Of a stretch of DNA of 19,171 nucleotides, positions 1 through 7,920 are shown piece after piece (positions within the stretch are counted from its first letter, which is position 1; each line of letters starts with the position of its first letter). The stretch lies in the NCBI GenBank assembly GCA_964615145.1, contig CAZTOP010000058.1:1-19171 (forward strand), written 5' to 3'. The position numbers and the translations under genes are program-made. The DNA is from CAIVPM01 sp964615145 (GTDB lineage Bacteria; Bacteroidota; Bacteroidia; Chitinophagales; Chitinophagaceae). A model generated the notes under the pieces. That model was not told the origin of the DNA. It searched no databases and saw only the letters and a list, made by a program, of their open reading frames with translations.

Positions 1-2
1 AA

Positions 3-611
3 ATAATTAAAACATTGTGGAATAGGATAAAACCAGGAAAGAGAATTAAGCGCGAACTTCCGGTTGTCCATGTACACACATTCAAGACAGGTGAACGATT
101 GTACACGTACCGGCCAGAGGATTACGGCAAAATATCATCAAGGTATTATCGTAATATTCAGGAAGCCACAAACTACCTGCAGACGTTTTCATTGGCTAAA
201 AATGAATGGGAAGCCGCGGTGTTTGGTTGTAAAGAACTAATTACAAATGCACTTGAAAGTTTAAAACAGCAAGACAGAACACAGGCACTTCTTGACATCA
301 ACAGCACATTTGATTGGTTTATAGACAAAGTGAAAGGTTTGAAAAATGCCAATGAAACTATTTTAGAACTACTATTCTGTATGTTTTACCTCATTGATGA
401 TGAAAAGGAAACTGGATATTCAGAAGTCCATAACCAAAAGAAAATAGCACTTTTAAACCTTGACCCAGAGATGCGAGATTTTTTTTTGAGCAGTCTTCAG
501 AAAAATACTCAAGGCTTGTTGCCTATCTCGCACGAAGATACGCTAACGCTTTTGCTTCAGATGGAGCAGATGAAAGGCGCAATGATGTTTATGAGTTCGC
601 AAACAAGCTAG
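3..611 (+). CDS. Tail assembly chaperone, zero-frame product (gpG-like), 5' partial
   Basis: The frame is open to the left window edge, and the first possible start inside the window is a TTG at 15, so the true start is probably outside. The role is inferred from position and architecture: it lies directly before the tape measure gene and carries a slippery T run followed by a long open -1 frame, as in the gpG/gpGT chaperones that coat the tape measure protein during tail assembly. The part up to about residue 157 looks like ordinary helical protein. The last 40 or so residues after the T run are less protein-like than the -1 frame over the same bases. The first 150 bases are richer in G+C than most of the window. 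No domain is recognised from sequence alone, so the chaperone call is moderate. Confidence 0.6.
   Translation: MIKTLWNRIKPGKRIKRELPVVHVHTFKTGERLYTYRPEDYGKISSRYYRNIQEATNYLQTFSLAKNEWEAAVFGCKELITNALESLKQQDRTQALLDINSTFDWFIDKVKGLKNANETILELLFCMFYLIDDEKETGYSEVHNQKKIALLNLDPEMRDFFLSSLQKNTQGLLPISHEDTLTLLLQMEQMKGAMMFMSSQTS
479..488 (+). promoter_or_regulatory. Candidate -1 ribosomal frameshift site (T9 run)
   Basis: Nine T residues (479-487) are read in the zero frame as gaT TTT TTT TTg. The heptamer T_TTT_TTT at 479-485 fits the X_XXY_YYZ pattern for -1 slippage; after slipping, translation continues with GAG at 488. A short stem (AGGC, 5-base loop, GCCT) lies about 25 bases downstream, rather far for a classical stimulator. 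The alternative is a homopolymer undercall: T10 would fuse the two frames directly. Confidence 0.5.
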
Positions 612-769
612 ATGAGTGTGAAATTCTAATGTCAAAGAGCGCAGGAATTGACATTAAAAAATTAATCACTTACAACATAGATGATTATTTTAAAATTTTA
701 AACAATCTGCTATCTCAACCAAGAGAAAAAGATATTAACTTTGATACAAGCAACCAAGCCATTTTTTAA
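485..769 (+). CDS. Tail assembly chaperone, -1 frame extension (gpGT-like)
   Basis: Read in the -1 frame from the T run, the sequence encodes about 94 residues of convincing, mostly helical protein (for example EFANKLDECEILMSKSAG near 580-650 and YNIDDYFKILNNLL near 676-717), ending at TAA 767-769, 16 bases before the tape measure start. This frame is closed by TGA at 461-463 and has no ATG, GTG or TTG between there and the T run, so it cannot be started independently at its beginning; an internal ATG exists at 629. Without this frame, 612-785 would be an unexplained gap. In gpG/gpGT systems the longer product is made by occasional -1 slippage and recruits tail tube subunits. A disrupted gene or a sequencing indel would give the same picture. 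Confidence 0.55.
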   Translation, partial: FEQSSEKYSRLVAYLARRYANAFASDGADERRNDVYEFANKLDECEILMSKSAGIDIKKLITYNIDDYFKILNNLLSQPREKDINFDTSNQAIF

Positions 770-792
770 ATTATAAAATACAAAAATGGCTA
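734..792 (+). repeat. 59-base direct repeat, copy 1
   Basis: These 59 bases recur without a mismatch at 5833-5891. Copy 1 encodes the last eleven residues and stop of the -1 frame chaperone product, then a short leader and the first two codons of the tape measure gene. It contains TAACTTTG at 736-743, a full match to the Bacteroidota -7 element TAnnTTTG, but here without a convincing -33 element. Confidence 0.95.
757..791 (+). promoter_or_regulatory. Hairpin with the tape measure start codon in its 3' arm
   Basis: AGCCATTTTT at 757-766 is the exact reverse complement of AAAAATGGCT at 782-791, with a 15-base loop. The ATG at 786-788 lies in the 3' arm, paired with CAT in the 5' arm. In mRNA this could hide the start codon. 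The stem has only four G-C pairs, so it would be of moderate strength and ribosomes finishing the chaperone at 769 would open it. The regulatory role is inferred. Confidence 0.4.
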
Positions 793-3422
793 ACACTATT
801 ATAGCTAAATTTCAAGCCGAAGGACTTGGTCAATTTACATCAGAAGTAAATAATGCATCAACACAAATGGAGATGTTTGATAAAGCACAAAAAATTGTCA
901 ATCAAACAACAGGTAATTTAACAAAGAAACAGTTAGAATTAAAGGAGCAAATTAGTTCTACTGGCGGAATATTGCAAAAGTTAAATGAAACAGGAAAAAC
1001 ATCTGGAACGTTATACACTGATTTACAGAGTAAGTTAAAAAAGCTGGTTGCCGAATACCAGAATGAAAATAAAGAACTCGAAAAAAAATCTGTAGAGTTA
1101 AAAAAGGTAACACTCGACAGCAACAATTATGCTAAAGTTTTAGAGCAAGTTGCTAAAGGTGAGATTTCCGCACGCGAAGCAATGATGTTGCTAAAAAATG
1201 AAATGATTAATGTTAAGTTGGCAGGTAAAGAAAATACTGTACAATTTCAACAATTACGCAATACTGCAGGTGAACTAAAAGATGTTATTTCTGATACATC
1301 ACAGGAAATGTCCAATGCAGGTTCTGACACGCGCGGTTTAGATAAAGTTATTAGAGTTACCAATACCGTTGTTGCTGGTTTTAGTTTAGCGCAAGGTGCA
1401 GCTGGCTTATTTGGTGGTGAAAATGAGAATCTACAGAAGACCTTATTAAAGGTAAATTCTGCAATGTTAGTGCTAAATGGATTGCAACAAATTCAAGAAG
1501 AAATCACAAAAAAAGATTCATTATTTACAACTGCAGCAACAAAAGCAAAAGAACTATACACAGCTGCGATGTATGGCGCAAGTAGAGCCACTCAAATTTT
1601 ATATGGAGTTATGACAGGTGGTTTATTAATTGCTTTAGGATTGGCTTTAACTTATTGGAAAGAAATAGCAGAAGCAATTGGAATCAACATAGATAATTCT
1701 GAAAAATTAGCAGAAGTACAGGAACGATTGAAAAAAATAGAAGAAGATAAAAAAGCCATCAACGATGCGGAGTTGAGGTACTTAAAAGCAAAAGGCGAAA
1801 GTCAAGATGTTATCTTAAAAAAAGAATTAGTATTAGCTGAACTAGAACAAAAAAAATTACTACAAGAAATTGAATTTGCAAAGGCGATTACAAAATTAGG
1901 TCTAAATAAGAATGATCCTGCATATTTTTACAAAGCAAAAAAGGCAAAAGAAAAAGAAATTGAACTTGAAAAACAATATCAAGTTCAGTTGTTAAATTCT
2001 AAATCTAAAATACTTGAAATTAAAAAAGCATTAGATGATTTTAACACGAAAAGGGGTGGTGAATCTAAAGTTGTGTTAAACGAACTGGAAAAATTAAAAG
2101 CAGAGTTGCAAAAAAAACAAAAAGAACTTGAAACAGAAGTTAGCAAGTTAGTTGTAAAAAAAGGCAAAACTGAAAGTAAATTATCTATTGATTTACGTGC
2201 AAAGATAACAGGAATTGAAGAACAAATACGAGTAATAGAGAATTTGATAAAAAATGAACCTTTAAAAATAGAAGCAGATATAATATTTACACAAATTGAA
2301 AGTCAATTACAAGAAGCAATAACATCGTTAGAAAATAAAATAAAAGAAATATTTGCAGAGGATGTATTTTTAGGAAATAACCCAAAAGAAAATGAGCAGA
2401 TAAAACTACTTATCACTCAATTAGACGAAGCAAAAGCAAAGTTTGAGAAGTTTAAAGCCGATTATGATGCACTATTTAAAGAATCAAAGCAAGTAGAAAC
2501 AGCATCGAATGTTCCGATTATTGAGTTGTCTTTAGAGCGAACAAGATTATTTAAAAGTGAATACCAGCAGAGATTAGAAGATGTAAAAGATTTTAAAGAA
2601 CAAGGATTAATTACAGAGCAGGAGTATAGCGATGAAGTAAATAAATTACAACAACAAAGGCTCGCAACGATTGAAGATAACGCAGAAAAAGCACAAATTA
2701 TTTACGGTGAAATTTTTAATGTTGTTTCCCAAGGCACACAATTAGCTGGGCAGATTATAGCCCAAAATGCACAAAAAGAAATTGCAGTATTAGATGAAAA
2801 AAAGAATAGAGGTTTAATTAGCGAAAAGCAATACAACAAAGAAATTGCTAAAATTAAAAACGAAGAAGCACAAAAACAAAGAAAAGTTGATATTGCTATG
2901 GCATTTGCAATGATACCACAGGCAGCGTTAAGTGCGTTCACGTCAACACCAGGCGGTTTAGTTGTAAAAAGTATTGCTGCTGCACTTGCATCTGCATTCG
3001 GTTTAGCGCAAGTAGTGGCAATTGCAAAAGCACCATTGCCAAAATTTAGACATGGAGGACTTGTGGTAGGAAACAAACACGAACAAGGTGGTGTCCCTGC
3101 AGAATTAGAGGGCAACGAATTTGTATTAAAGAGAGAGGCTGTATCGAAATATGGAACAAAAGCATTGGATAAAATTAATAATGGATTATTAAATCCAAAT
3201 GTGTTTAATATGCCATTATTGCCTGTAAATATGATATATGGAAATCATACACGAAATTTAGATAGATCAAGTGAACAAATTAAAAACTTACAATACAAGC
3301 TTAGCGAGAAGCTGGAATATATATATCAAGGCATTGAAAATGGCAATCAAGATAGATATATGTTGGCAAAAAAATCAAACAAAATTTTAGAACAATTAAA
3401 AAATAGCAATAAGTATGGTTAA
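786..3422 (+). CDS. Phage tail tape measure protein
   Basis: This 878-residue protein fits the tape measure family, which sets tail length and is threaded through the tail tube. Residues 1-170 and about 300-680 are charged, Lys/Glu/Gln-rich coiled coil. Hydrophobic segments lie near residues 194-210, 271-291 (ILYGVMTGGLLIALGLALTY) and 701-748. The last is followed by a Gly-rich stretch containing HGGLVVG and then EGNEFVLKREAVSKYG, the kind of C-terminal block often seen in tape measure proteins of this type. The gene follows the candidate frameshifted chaperone, the usual neighbour. Start ATG 786 lies in a predicted hairpin. The stop overlaps the next start by 8 bases (ATGGTTAA), suggesting coupled translation. 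Confidence 0.9.
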   Translation: MANTIIAKFQAEGLGQFTSEVNNASTQMEMFDKAQKIVNQTTGNLTKKQLELKEQISSTGGILQKLNETGKTSGTLYTDLQSKLKKLVAEYQNENKELEKKSVELKKVTLDSNNYAKVLEQVAKGEISAREAMMLLKNEMINVKLAGKENTVQFQQLRNTAGELKDVISDTSQEMSNAGSDTRGLDKVIRVTNTVVAGFSLAQGAAGLFGGENENLQKTLLKVNSAMLVLNGLQQIQEEITKKDSLFTTAATKAKELYTAAMYGASRATQILYGVMTGGLLIALGLALTYWKEIAEAIGINIDNSEKLAEVQERLKKIEEDKKAINDAELRYLKAKGESQDVILKKELVLAELEQKKLLQEIEFAKAITKLGLNKNDPAYFYKAKKAKEKEIELEKQYQVQLLNSKSKILEIKKALDDFNTKRGGESKVVLNELEKLKAELQKKQKELETEVSKLVVKKGKTESKLSIDLRAKITGIEEQIRVIENLIKNEPLKIEADIIFTQIESQLQEAITSLENKIKEIFAEDVFLGNNPKENEQIKLLITQLDEAKAKFEKFKADYDALFKESKQVETASNVPIIELSLERTRLFKSEYQQRLEDVKDFKEQGLITEQEYSDEVNKLQQQRLATIEDNAEKAQIIYGEIFNVVSQGTQLAGQIIAQNAQKEIAVLDEKKNRGLISEKQYNKEIAKIKNEEAQKQRKVDIAMAFAMIPQAALSAFTSTPGGLVVKSIAAALASAFGLAQVVAIAKAPLPKFRHGGLVVGNKHEQGGVPAELEGNEFVLKREAVSKYGTKALDKINNGLLNPNVFNMPLLPVNMIYGNHTRNLDRSSEQIKNLQYKLSEKLEYIYQGIENGNQDRYMLAKKSNKILEQLKNSNKYG

Positions 3423-5406
3423 TTTTTATTTAGACGGAACATTAGTAAATGATGTAGATGCAGAGATATTATTTAGTATAATTAGAGAAGATGGATTTGG
3501 AAATACAGAACAAATATTGAGAGAAAAATCGGAAACAAAATTAGATTTTTTCGGAGATGCATATAAATATTTGTGTGAAGCAAGGCAAAGCTATTGTGCT
3601 ACTATTGATATTGTAATTGATATAAAAAATGGAAATGCCTACGAAAGTTTATTTGAGGGTACTTTATTTCATGCAGATATTGAAATGATGATACCTAAAA
3701 AAATAGGCAAAATAGATTCAATTAAAGATACCTCATTTAGTGCCTTAATAGTTTTGTTTTGGGAAAATGAAATACCATTATACAACACAAAAACGTTGAA
3801 TTGTGAAGATATTGCATTCCAAAAAAGTGATAGCTTAATTACATTAGGAATACCACCATATATTAATGATTATAGCTTAAATGTATTAGATGTGATTAAG
3901 TTCTTTATAAATTATATATCGGACAATAAAATAAGTGTTGTAAGTGATTATTTAACAAATAATAAAATACACGTAAGTACAGGCTTTGCACTTCACAATA
4001 CAACTGGTACATTGGACAAGCTGTACCCAAAAATATCTCTAAAAAAACTACTAAATGAGCTTCGTAAAGTAACTACAATTTATACCATTGTAGATAAAGA
4101 CATAAACGGAAATGTAACATTTAGAATAGAAGATGAAAATTATAGTTATGGTAGTGATGTTGTGTTAAATATAGATGATATTCCTTTGGATTTAGTAGAA
4201 AATTTGAACAACAACAACATTTACAATCAAATAAAAACAGGCAACAATACCGATAGAACAGAAGATATAACGATATGGCAAGGAAATAGGTTAAGTGGTT
4301 GGGATAGTGAAGCATTTGTAGGCTGTGGTTGTTATGGTTTAAAGGATAGTGTATTAGACTTGACAACAGACTTTATAACAGATGGAGGAATAATAGAGTA
4401 TGTAAAAGGTGTACCAAGTGGCGATGATAGTGGTTTTGAAGATGCAATATTTATGTACGCTGTTACGCCTTTGGCGGTTCCAAGTCCAATATCTTTGGTA
4501 GATTTTCAGAGTAGTGGAGGAATCAAAAATACTTTCATGTGGAATGAGGAAGTATTAAAACGCTGGGTAGGTATTGCAAATAGCTGTATCGCTTTGCAAA
4601 GGAATACTAAGTATGGATTTGAAGTGAATGGACAAAATAATATGCTTGCTTGCACCTATATATTACCAATAGGCATTACACTAAATGACAATACCAACAG
4701 ACCAATTTTTGGTAATGAAATATATGATATAGAAAATACAATAAATACAGGTGTATTAAATAATAATACATCTTTAAACATGCCACCAACAGGAACTTCA
4801 AGTGCAACAGTAACATACTTTACATGTTCTGAAAATGGAGATTATGGTTTTTTGTTTAATGTAAATATAGATGTTATTCAAACACCATCAGGTATTCCGA
4901 TTTTTAATATTGCAGGAATTACAGTAAATTACAAGTTAATAATATCTGTTTATCAAGACAATACGCTTACAACACTTTTAACTGAAATTGACTATACAGA
5001 AGCAAATATACAATTAACTCAATCATACAATTTAGAAGTGCAAACGCCTTTAATTGGTTTGTCTAATGGAAATGTTGTATATGCAAGGTTCGTAACAGAA
5101 TGGAATGGTGCAAATGGAAGTGGTCAAGCAGCAGCAGGAAATATAAGATTGATAAATTCAAAATTTTCATTAATCTCTGATAGTTTTTCTTGTGATGACC
5201 TACAAGATGAATTAGGCAATTTTAAGCCATTTGAAGCAGAGTTTGAGTATCCTTTATGTTTTAATGATTATAAAGCACTTAGGGCAAACAAACGAGGCAT
5301 TATACGTATAAATGGTAAAGATACATGGATAAAAGAAGTAAAATACAAACCTAATGATTTAAGTATCATTAAAGTGAAATACAAAGAGAGCATGTGCAGT
5401 TGTTAG
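3415..5406 (+). CDS. Large tail/baseplate protein following the tape measure
   Basis: A 663-residue protein overlapping the tape measure gene by 8 bases. It starts MVNFYLDGTLVND and has the mixed beta-rich composition of distal tail or baseplate hub proteins. No enzymatic motif is seen. The C-terminal 70 residues are basic (RANKRGIIRINGKDTWIKEV) and end in Met-Cys-Ser-Cys at the stop. Position straight after the tape measure suggests a distal-tail or tail-tip role, where such proteins cap the tube and bind the tape measure's C-terminus. The family is not recognised more precisely. Its stop overlaps by 4 bases the stop of the convergent lipoprotein gene. Confidence 0.65.
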   Translation: MVNFYLDGTLVNDVDAEILFSIIREDGFGNTEQILREKSETKLDFFGDAYKYLCEARQSYCATIDIVIDIKNGNAYESLFEGTLFHADIEMMIPKKIGKIDSIKDTSFSALIVLFWENEIPLYNTKTLNCEDIAFQKSDSLITLGIPPYINDYSLNVLDVIKFFINYISDNKISVVSDYLTNNKIHVSTGFALHNTTGTLDKLYPKISLKKLLNELRKVTTIYTIVDKDINGNVTFRIEDENYSYGSDVVLNIDDIPLDLVENLNNNNIYNQIKTGNNTDRTEDITIWQGNRLSGWDSEAFVGCGCYGLKDSVLDLTTDFITDGGIIEYVKGVPSGDDSGFEDAIFMYAVTPLAVPSPISLVDFQSSGGIKNTFMWNEEVLKRWVGIANSCIALQRNTKYGFEVNGQNNMLACTYILPIGITLNDNTNRPIFGNEIYDIENTINTGVLNNNTSLNMPPTGTSSATVTYFTCSENGDYGFLFNVNIDVIQTPSGIPIFNIAGITVNYKLIISVYQDNTLTTLLTEIDYTEANIQLTQSYNLEVQTPLIGLSNGNVVYARFVTEWNGANGSGQAAAGNIRLINSKFSLISDSFSCDDLQDELGNFKPFEAEFEYPLCFNDYKALRANKRGIIRINGKDTWIKEVKYKPNDLSIIKVKYKESMCSC

Positions 5407-5756
5407 CGTTTGTATTCAACATAATTTTTGTCAAAATCTGAAAAAACAACATCTTGTTGATTGAAAAGACCATATTGAATTTTTAATTTTTTACCTTTAC
5501 ATTGGTATTGTAGTTCGCTTATTTTTTCATCAGTAATAACTACATAATTAGTAGAGCTAAGCGTACCATTAGCATCATAGATTTCTACTTTGTCATTATA
5601 AAATATTAAATATGTTCCACTATTTTCTTGTCCAGTAGCACCATTGAATACTGTTTTCACATGATACCATTTACCACCAACAAGGCATTTCTCGCCTTTT
5701 TTGCATGATACTAAGAATGTCATCAGTATCATCATTATTAAGATTACTTTTTTCAT
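5403..5756 (-). CDS. Small lipoprotein, probable lysogenic-conversion (moron) gene
   Basis: A 117-residue protein with a textbook lipoprotein signal: MKK, a hydrophobic stretch (residues 4-16) and a lipobox LVSC with Cys18 as the likely lipidated residue. The mature part is about 100 residues, beta-rich, with Tyr/Lys/Asp-rich strands and two further Cys (in GEKC and YQCKG); it resembles small lipocalin-like Bacteroidota lipoproteins, but this is only an impression. It runs against the tail operon, overlapping the tail gene stop by 4 bases, and has a separate upstream region with TATATTTA (one mismatch to TAnnTTTG) on its own strand. A surface lipoprotein is not expected as a virion part, so expression from the prophage and a role in host surface properties, such as superinfection exclusion, is the likeliest reading. 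Function unproven. Confidence 0.75.
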   Translation of the reverse strand: MKKVILIMMILMTFLVSCKKGEKCLVGGKWYHVKTVFNGATGQENSGTYLIFYNDKVEIYDANGTLSSTNYVVITDEKISELQYQCKGKKLKIQYGLFNQQDVVFSDFDKNYVEYKR

Positions 5757-5810
5757 AGTTTGTTATTTTAGTTTATAAATATAAAAAGATTTTACTTAAA
5801 AATATTTTAA

Positions 5811-5842
5811 TTGTGCAATAAAATACTTTTTCATTAACTTTG
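5811..5842 (+). promoter_or_regulatory. Candidate Bacteroidota-type promoter for the 5885 gene
   Basis: TAACTTTG at 5835-5842 matches the -7 consensus TAnnTTTG exactly, and TTG at 5811-5813 lies 21 bases upstream of it, close to the usual -33 spacing. Transcription would start near 5848, giving a leader of about 37 bases that includes the start-codon hairpin. The match is by eye; such motifs occur by chance in AT-rich DNA. Confidence 0.4.
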
Positions 5843-5891
5843 ATACAAGCAACCAAGCCATTTTTTAAATTATAAAATACAAAAATGGCTA
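5833..5891 (+). repeat. 59-base direct repeat, copy 2
   Basis: Identical over 59 bases to 734-792 and about 5.1 kb away in the same orientation. Here the first 37 bases have no coding role, whereas in copy 1 they encode the chaperone C-terminus; copy 2 is therefore probably the derived one. It supplies promoter-like, leader and start-codon sequence to the 5885 gene (both proteins begin Met-Ala). Confidence 0.95.
5856..5890 (+). promoter_or_regulatory. Hairpin with the 5885 start codon in its 3' arm
   Basis: Same 10-bp stem and 15-base loop as at 757-791: AGCCATTTTT at 5856-5865 pairs with AAAAATGGCT at 5881-5890, placing ATG 5885-5887 in the stem. Here no upstream + strand gene is translated into the hairpin, so it would be more likely to fold and restrict initiation than copy 1. 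Role inferred. Confidence 0.4.
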
Positions 5892-7486
5892 TAATATTTC
5901 CAACCTTTCAAAGCATTGTCTTTAATCAAAAAGCTGAATGCAACAGATGTGATACTTTTTATTATAACAAAGAAAAAGATTTACAATTTCAATTTAATTC
6001 AAAATTTAACCTAATAAATGAAACTGACTTTGAGAAAACACCATATCCGGTAATACCTACTGGAGGAACTTGGGAAATTGATGTGCCACCTTTACCTATT
6101 GGTACGCTTTCGCCTATACGTTCCTCTTTTTTGTTGCAAAATAATATTATAACTAGGTTATTTGTTATATATAATGATGCCGTTACTTCTCCTTACAGCT
6201 CATTGTTTGCTGACTTAGCTTTTGGAGTTAGAGTTACAAGAATTAAATATAGTAGCAATGGAAATACTATGCGTAATAATATTGTTGGTGCTTTAACTAA
6301 TTTTTGTACTGAAATTAGCAGAACAGCAACTAATACAGGCACAGGCGTAAAAATCGAAAATATGCCTGCCAATATAGGGTTTGGATATTGGAATATGAAT
6401 GCCAATATCAACACACCTAATCCTGATGATTACCAAATGAAGCACTTTATAGACAACTTAGTGTATTCGCCAATTACAAAGAAAATGTATTGGCTTAATA
6501 TGTCCAGGTATTATAAAAATGCTTGGGAAGGCAATGGCTCATATCTTACTGTGAATGAAGTAGACCTTAGGGGGCAGGAAGGAAAGCTTGTTAATGTGAG
6601 GTTGAAATATGAAAACACTAATACTTTTAACTTGCGTATAAGAGTAGCATTAAAAGATAATGGTTGGTTTTTAGGCACTTCTCAATGGTATGATATGCCT
6701 GCTAATAGTAGTGGAGAGATTGTGCACACAAGAACAGTTCCCACAGGATATAGTGGTGGCAATCTACCTTTTGATGAGTTTGGACAAATAGAACTAATTA
6801 TAGATGATAATAGTGTAGAGCTATTACGTGATGCTCCAGAGCTATCATTTTGGATAGATGATATTACAATAGAAACAAAAAACCTTATATCTAAGATTGA
6901 GAAAAAAATATGCGATAGCAGTATTGAAGAATTAGACTTTACAATCTCAGAAATAAACGACAATAACCTTATAATATTGGAGGCAACAGAAATAGAAGGT
7001 GCTGTGCAAATAATAGTAACAGACACAACAGGGAATGTGTTTATGTCTAATATGTTTAATTTAATTGAAGTAAATAATAATTGCTTAGAACTCATTAGGG
7101 TAACTTGGTATAATAACTGTGTGTTTGATGTTGTAGATTATAAAAGCTTACCATTTGAAAATGAATTTTACATCAAAGCATACTTAGTATCAACAGATAT
7201 AAACGAAACAAACAGTATTTATTATAAAAATAGCAAAGGGAAAGAGTTTAATATATTTGGAATTTCAGCAGAACAGTATGAATTAAGGATAGCACCTTAT
7301 ACAAAAGTGTTGCACACAATAATGGCACGTGCAATGATGCACCAAAATATTATGATTGATGGAGAAAGATATTATAAAAATGAAAGCTCAAAATATACAA
7401 AAGCCAATATCGAAAACGGATTTTATACAGCACGAATACAGTTGACAAAAGAAGGCACAGAAATAGTAAGCACCCTATGTTGTTAA
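5885..7486 (+). CDS. Tail/baseplate protein with a carbohydrate-binding-like beta domain
   Basis: A 533-residue protein in the tail module. The N-terminus has a CNRC pair (residues 19-22). The middle, roughly residues 210-335, reads like a jelly-roll of the carbohydrate-binding-module type: repeated strands such as VNVRLKYENTNTFNLRIRV, then SQWYDMPANSSGEI and a closing ELSFWIDDITIET. Such domains in tail-tip or appendage proteins commonly bind surface glycans, which is the inferred role. The C-terminal 100 residues contain a Tyr/Met-rich helix and the protein ends in Cys-Cys. It may be a second baseplate or fibre-anchor component. It begins in the 59-base repeat and its stop overlaps by 4 bases the stop of a convergent minus-strand gene. 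Confidence 0.6.
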   Translation: MAIIFPTFQSIVFNQKAECNRCDTFYYNKEKDLQFQFNSKFNLINETDFEKTPYPVIPTGGTWEIDVPPLPIGTLSPIRSSFLLQNNIITRLFVIYNDAVTSPYSSLFADLAFGVRVTRIKYSSNGNTMRNNIVGALTNFCTEISRTATNTGTGVKIENMPANIGFGYWNMNANINTPNPDDYQMKHFIDNLVYSPITKKMYWLNMSRYYKNAWEGNGSYLTVNEVDLRGQEGKLVNVRLKYENTNTFNLRIRVALKDNGWFLGTSQWYDMPANSSGEIVHTRTVPTGYSGGNLPFDEFGQIELIIDDNSVELLRDAPELSFWIDDITIETKNLISKIEKKICDSSIEELDFTISEINDNNLIILEATEIEGAVQIIVTDTTGNVFMSNMFNLIEVNNNCLELIRVTWYNNCVFDVVDYKSLPFENEFYIKAYLVSTDINETNSIYYKNSKGKEFNIFGISAEQYELRIAPYTKVLHTIMARAMMHQNIMIDGERYYKNESSKYTKANIENGFYTARIQLTKEGTEIVSTLCC

Positions 7487-7851
7487 ATCACTCTGTTGTT
7501 ATTAACATAATTCCATAATTGATTGTGTATGTAAAGGATTTTTGATTTAGCCTCAAGTCGCTTATTTTTTTGTATGTATTTAATTATAGCATCTAAATTT
7601 CGTGTGTTTGGCACAAAGTCTTTTTCAAATCTTTTTATACAATTTTTACGCATAAGTATAACAATTTCATCAATTGTCAACTTATCATATTTTACAATGA
7701 CATGGTTTAAGTTTATAGCTATCTGCTTAATAATGCTGCACAATAATTTTTTATTTTTTATAGGATAATCACAAAGATTAGATTTGTATCCAATCTTTTC
7801 AATTCTTGTTTTATTTAATCCTACAGATATATTCAATTCTTGAAAATTCAT
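7483..7851 (-). CDS. Unrecognised basic protein, possible DNA-binding moron gene
   Basis: A 122-residue, Lys/Asn/Ile-rich, basic, mostly helical protein with no signal peptide or membrane segment. I do not recognise a family. Residues 6-22 (LNISVGLNKTRIEKIGY) vaguely resemble the second and third helices of a helix-turn-helix, so a small regulator is possible but not shown. It opposes the late genes, overlaps the preceding tail gene stop by 4 bases, and has its own promoter-like upstream region (TATATTTG on its strand) plus an 18-base sequence repeated once more, at 12295-12312. This arrangement fits a gene expressed independently of the virion operon. Codons and composition (very AT-rich) do not differ clearly from neighbours. 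Confidence 0.6.
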   Translation of the reverse strand: MNFQELNISVGLNKTRIEKIGYKSNLCDYPIKNKKLLCSIIKQIAINLNHVIVKYDKLTIDEIVILMRKNCIKRFEKDFVPNTRNLDAIIKYIQKNKRLEAKSKILYIHNQLWNYVNNNRVI

Positions 7852-7869
7852 AATATGCGTTTTTCACAA
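7852..7869. repeat. 18-base repeat AATATGCGTTTTTCACAA, copy 1
   Basis: Exact 18-base match to 12295-12312. Here it lies directly before the start codon of the minus-strand gene 7483-7851, in its likely leader or overlapping its transcription start. It could be an operator or leader element. No dyad symmetry is evident. Confidence 0.7.
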
Positions 7870-7873
7870 TGCA

Positions 7874-7881
7874 CAAATATA
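7874..7881 (-). promoter_or_regulatory. Candidate -7 promoter element for the minus-strand gene at 7851
   Basis: On the minus strand this reads TATATTTG, a full TAnnTTTG match, 22 bases before the ATG. No clear -33 element is seen at the expected distance. The same octamer in the same orientation occurs at 12250-12257. Confidence 0.35.
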
Positions 7882-7920
7882 ACAACAAATTAATTTCGTT
7901 ACTAATTAAATTTTGCACAC

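Noticed and set aside
2702..3115. A 137-codon minus-strand frame, and similar long minus-strand frames at 6682-7095, 13532-13813 and 15093-15398.
   Set aside because: They lie wholly or almost wholly inside convincing plus-strand structural genes, have odd compositions (Phe/Ser/Cys/Ala- or Ile-rich) and no leaders; they are shadows.
7574..7768. A 64-codon plus-strand frame opposite the minus-strand gene 7483-7851.
   Set aside because: Hydrophobic composition is what the complement of an AT-rich, Lys-rich gene gives; no leader or supporting context.
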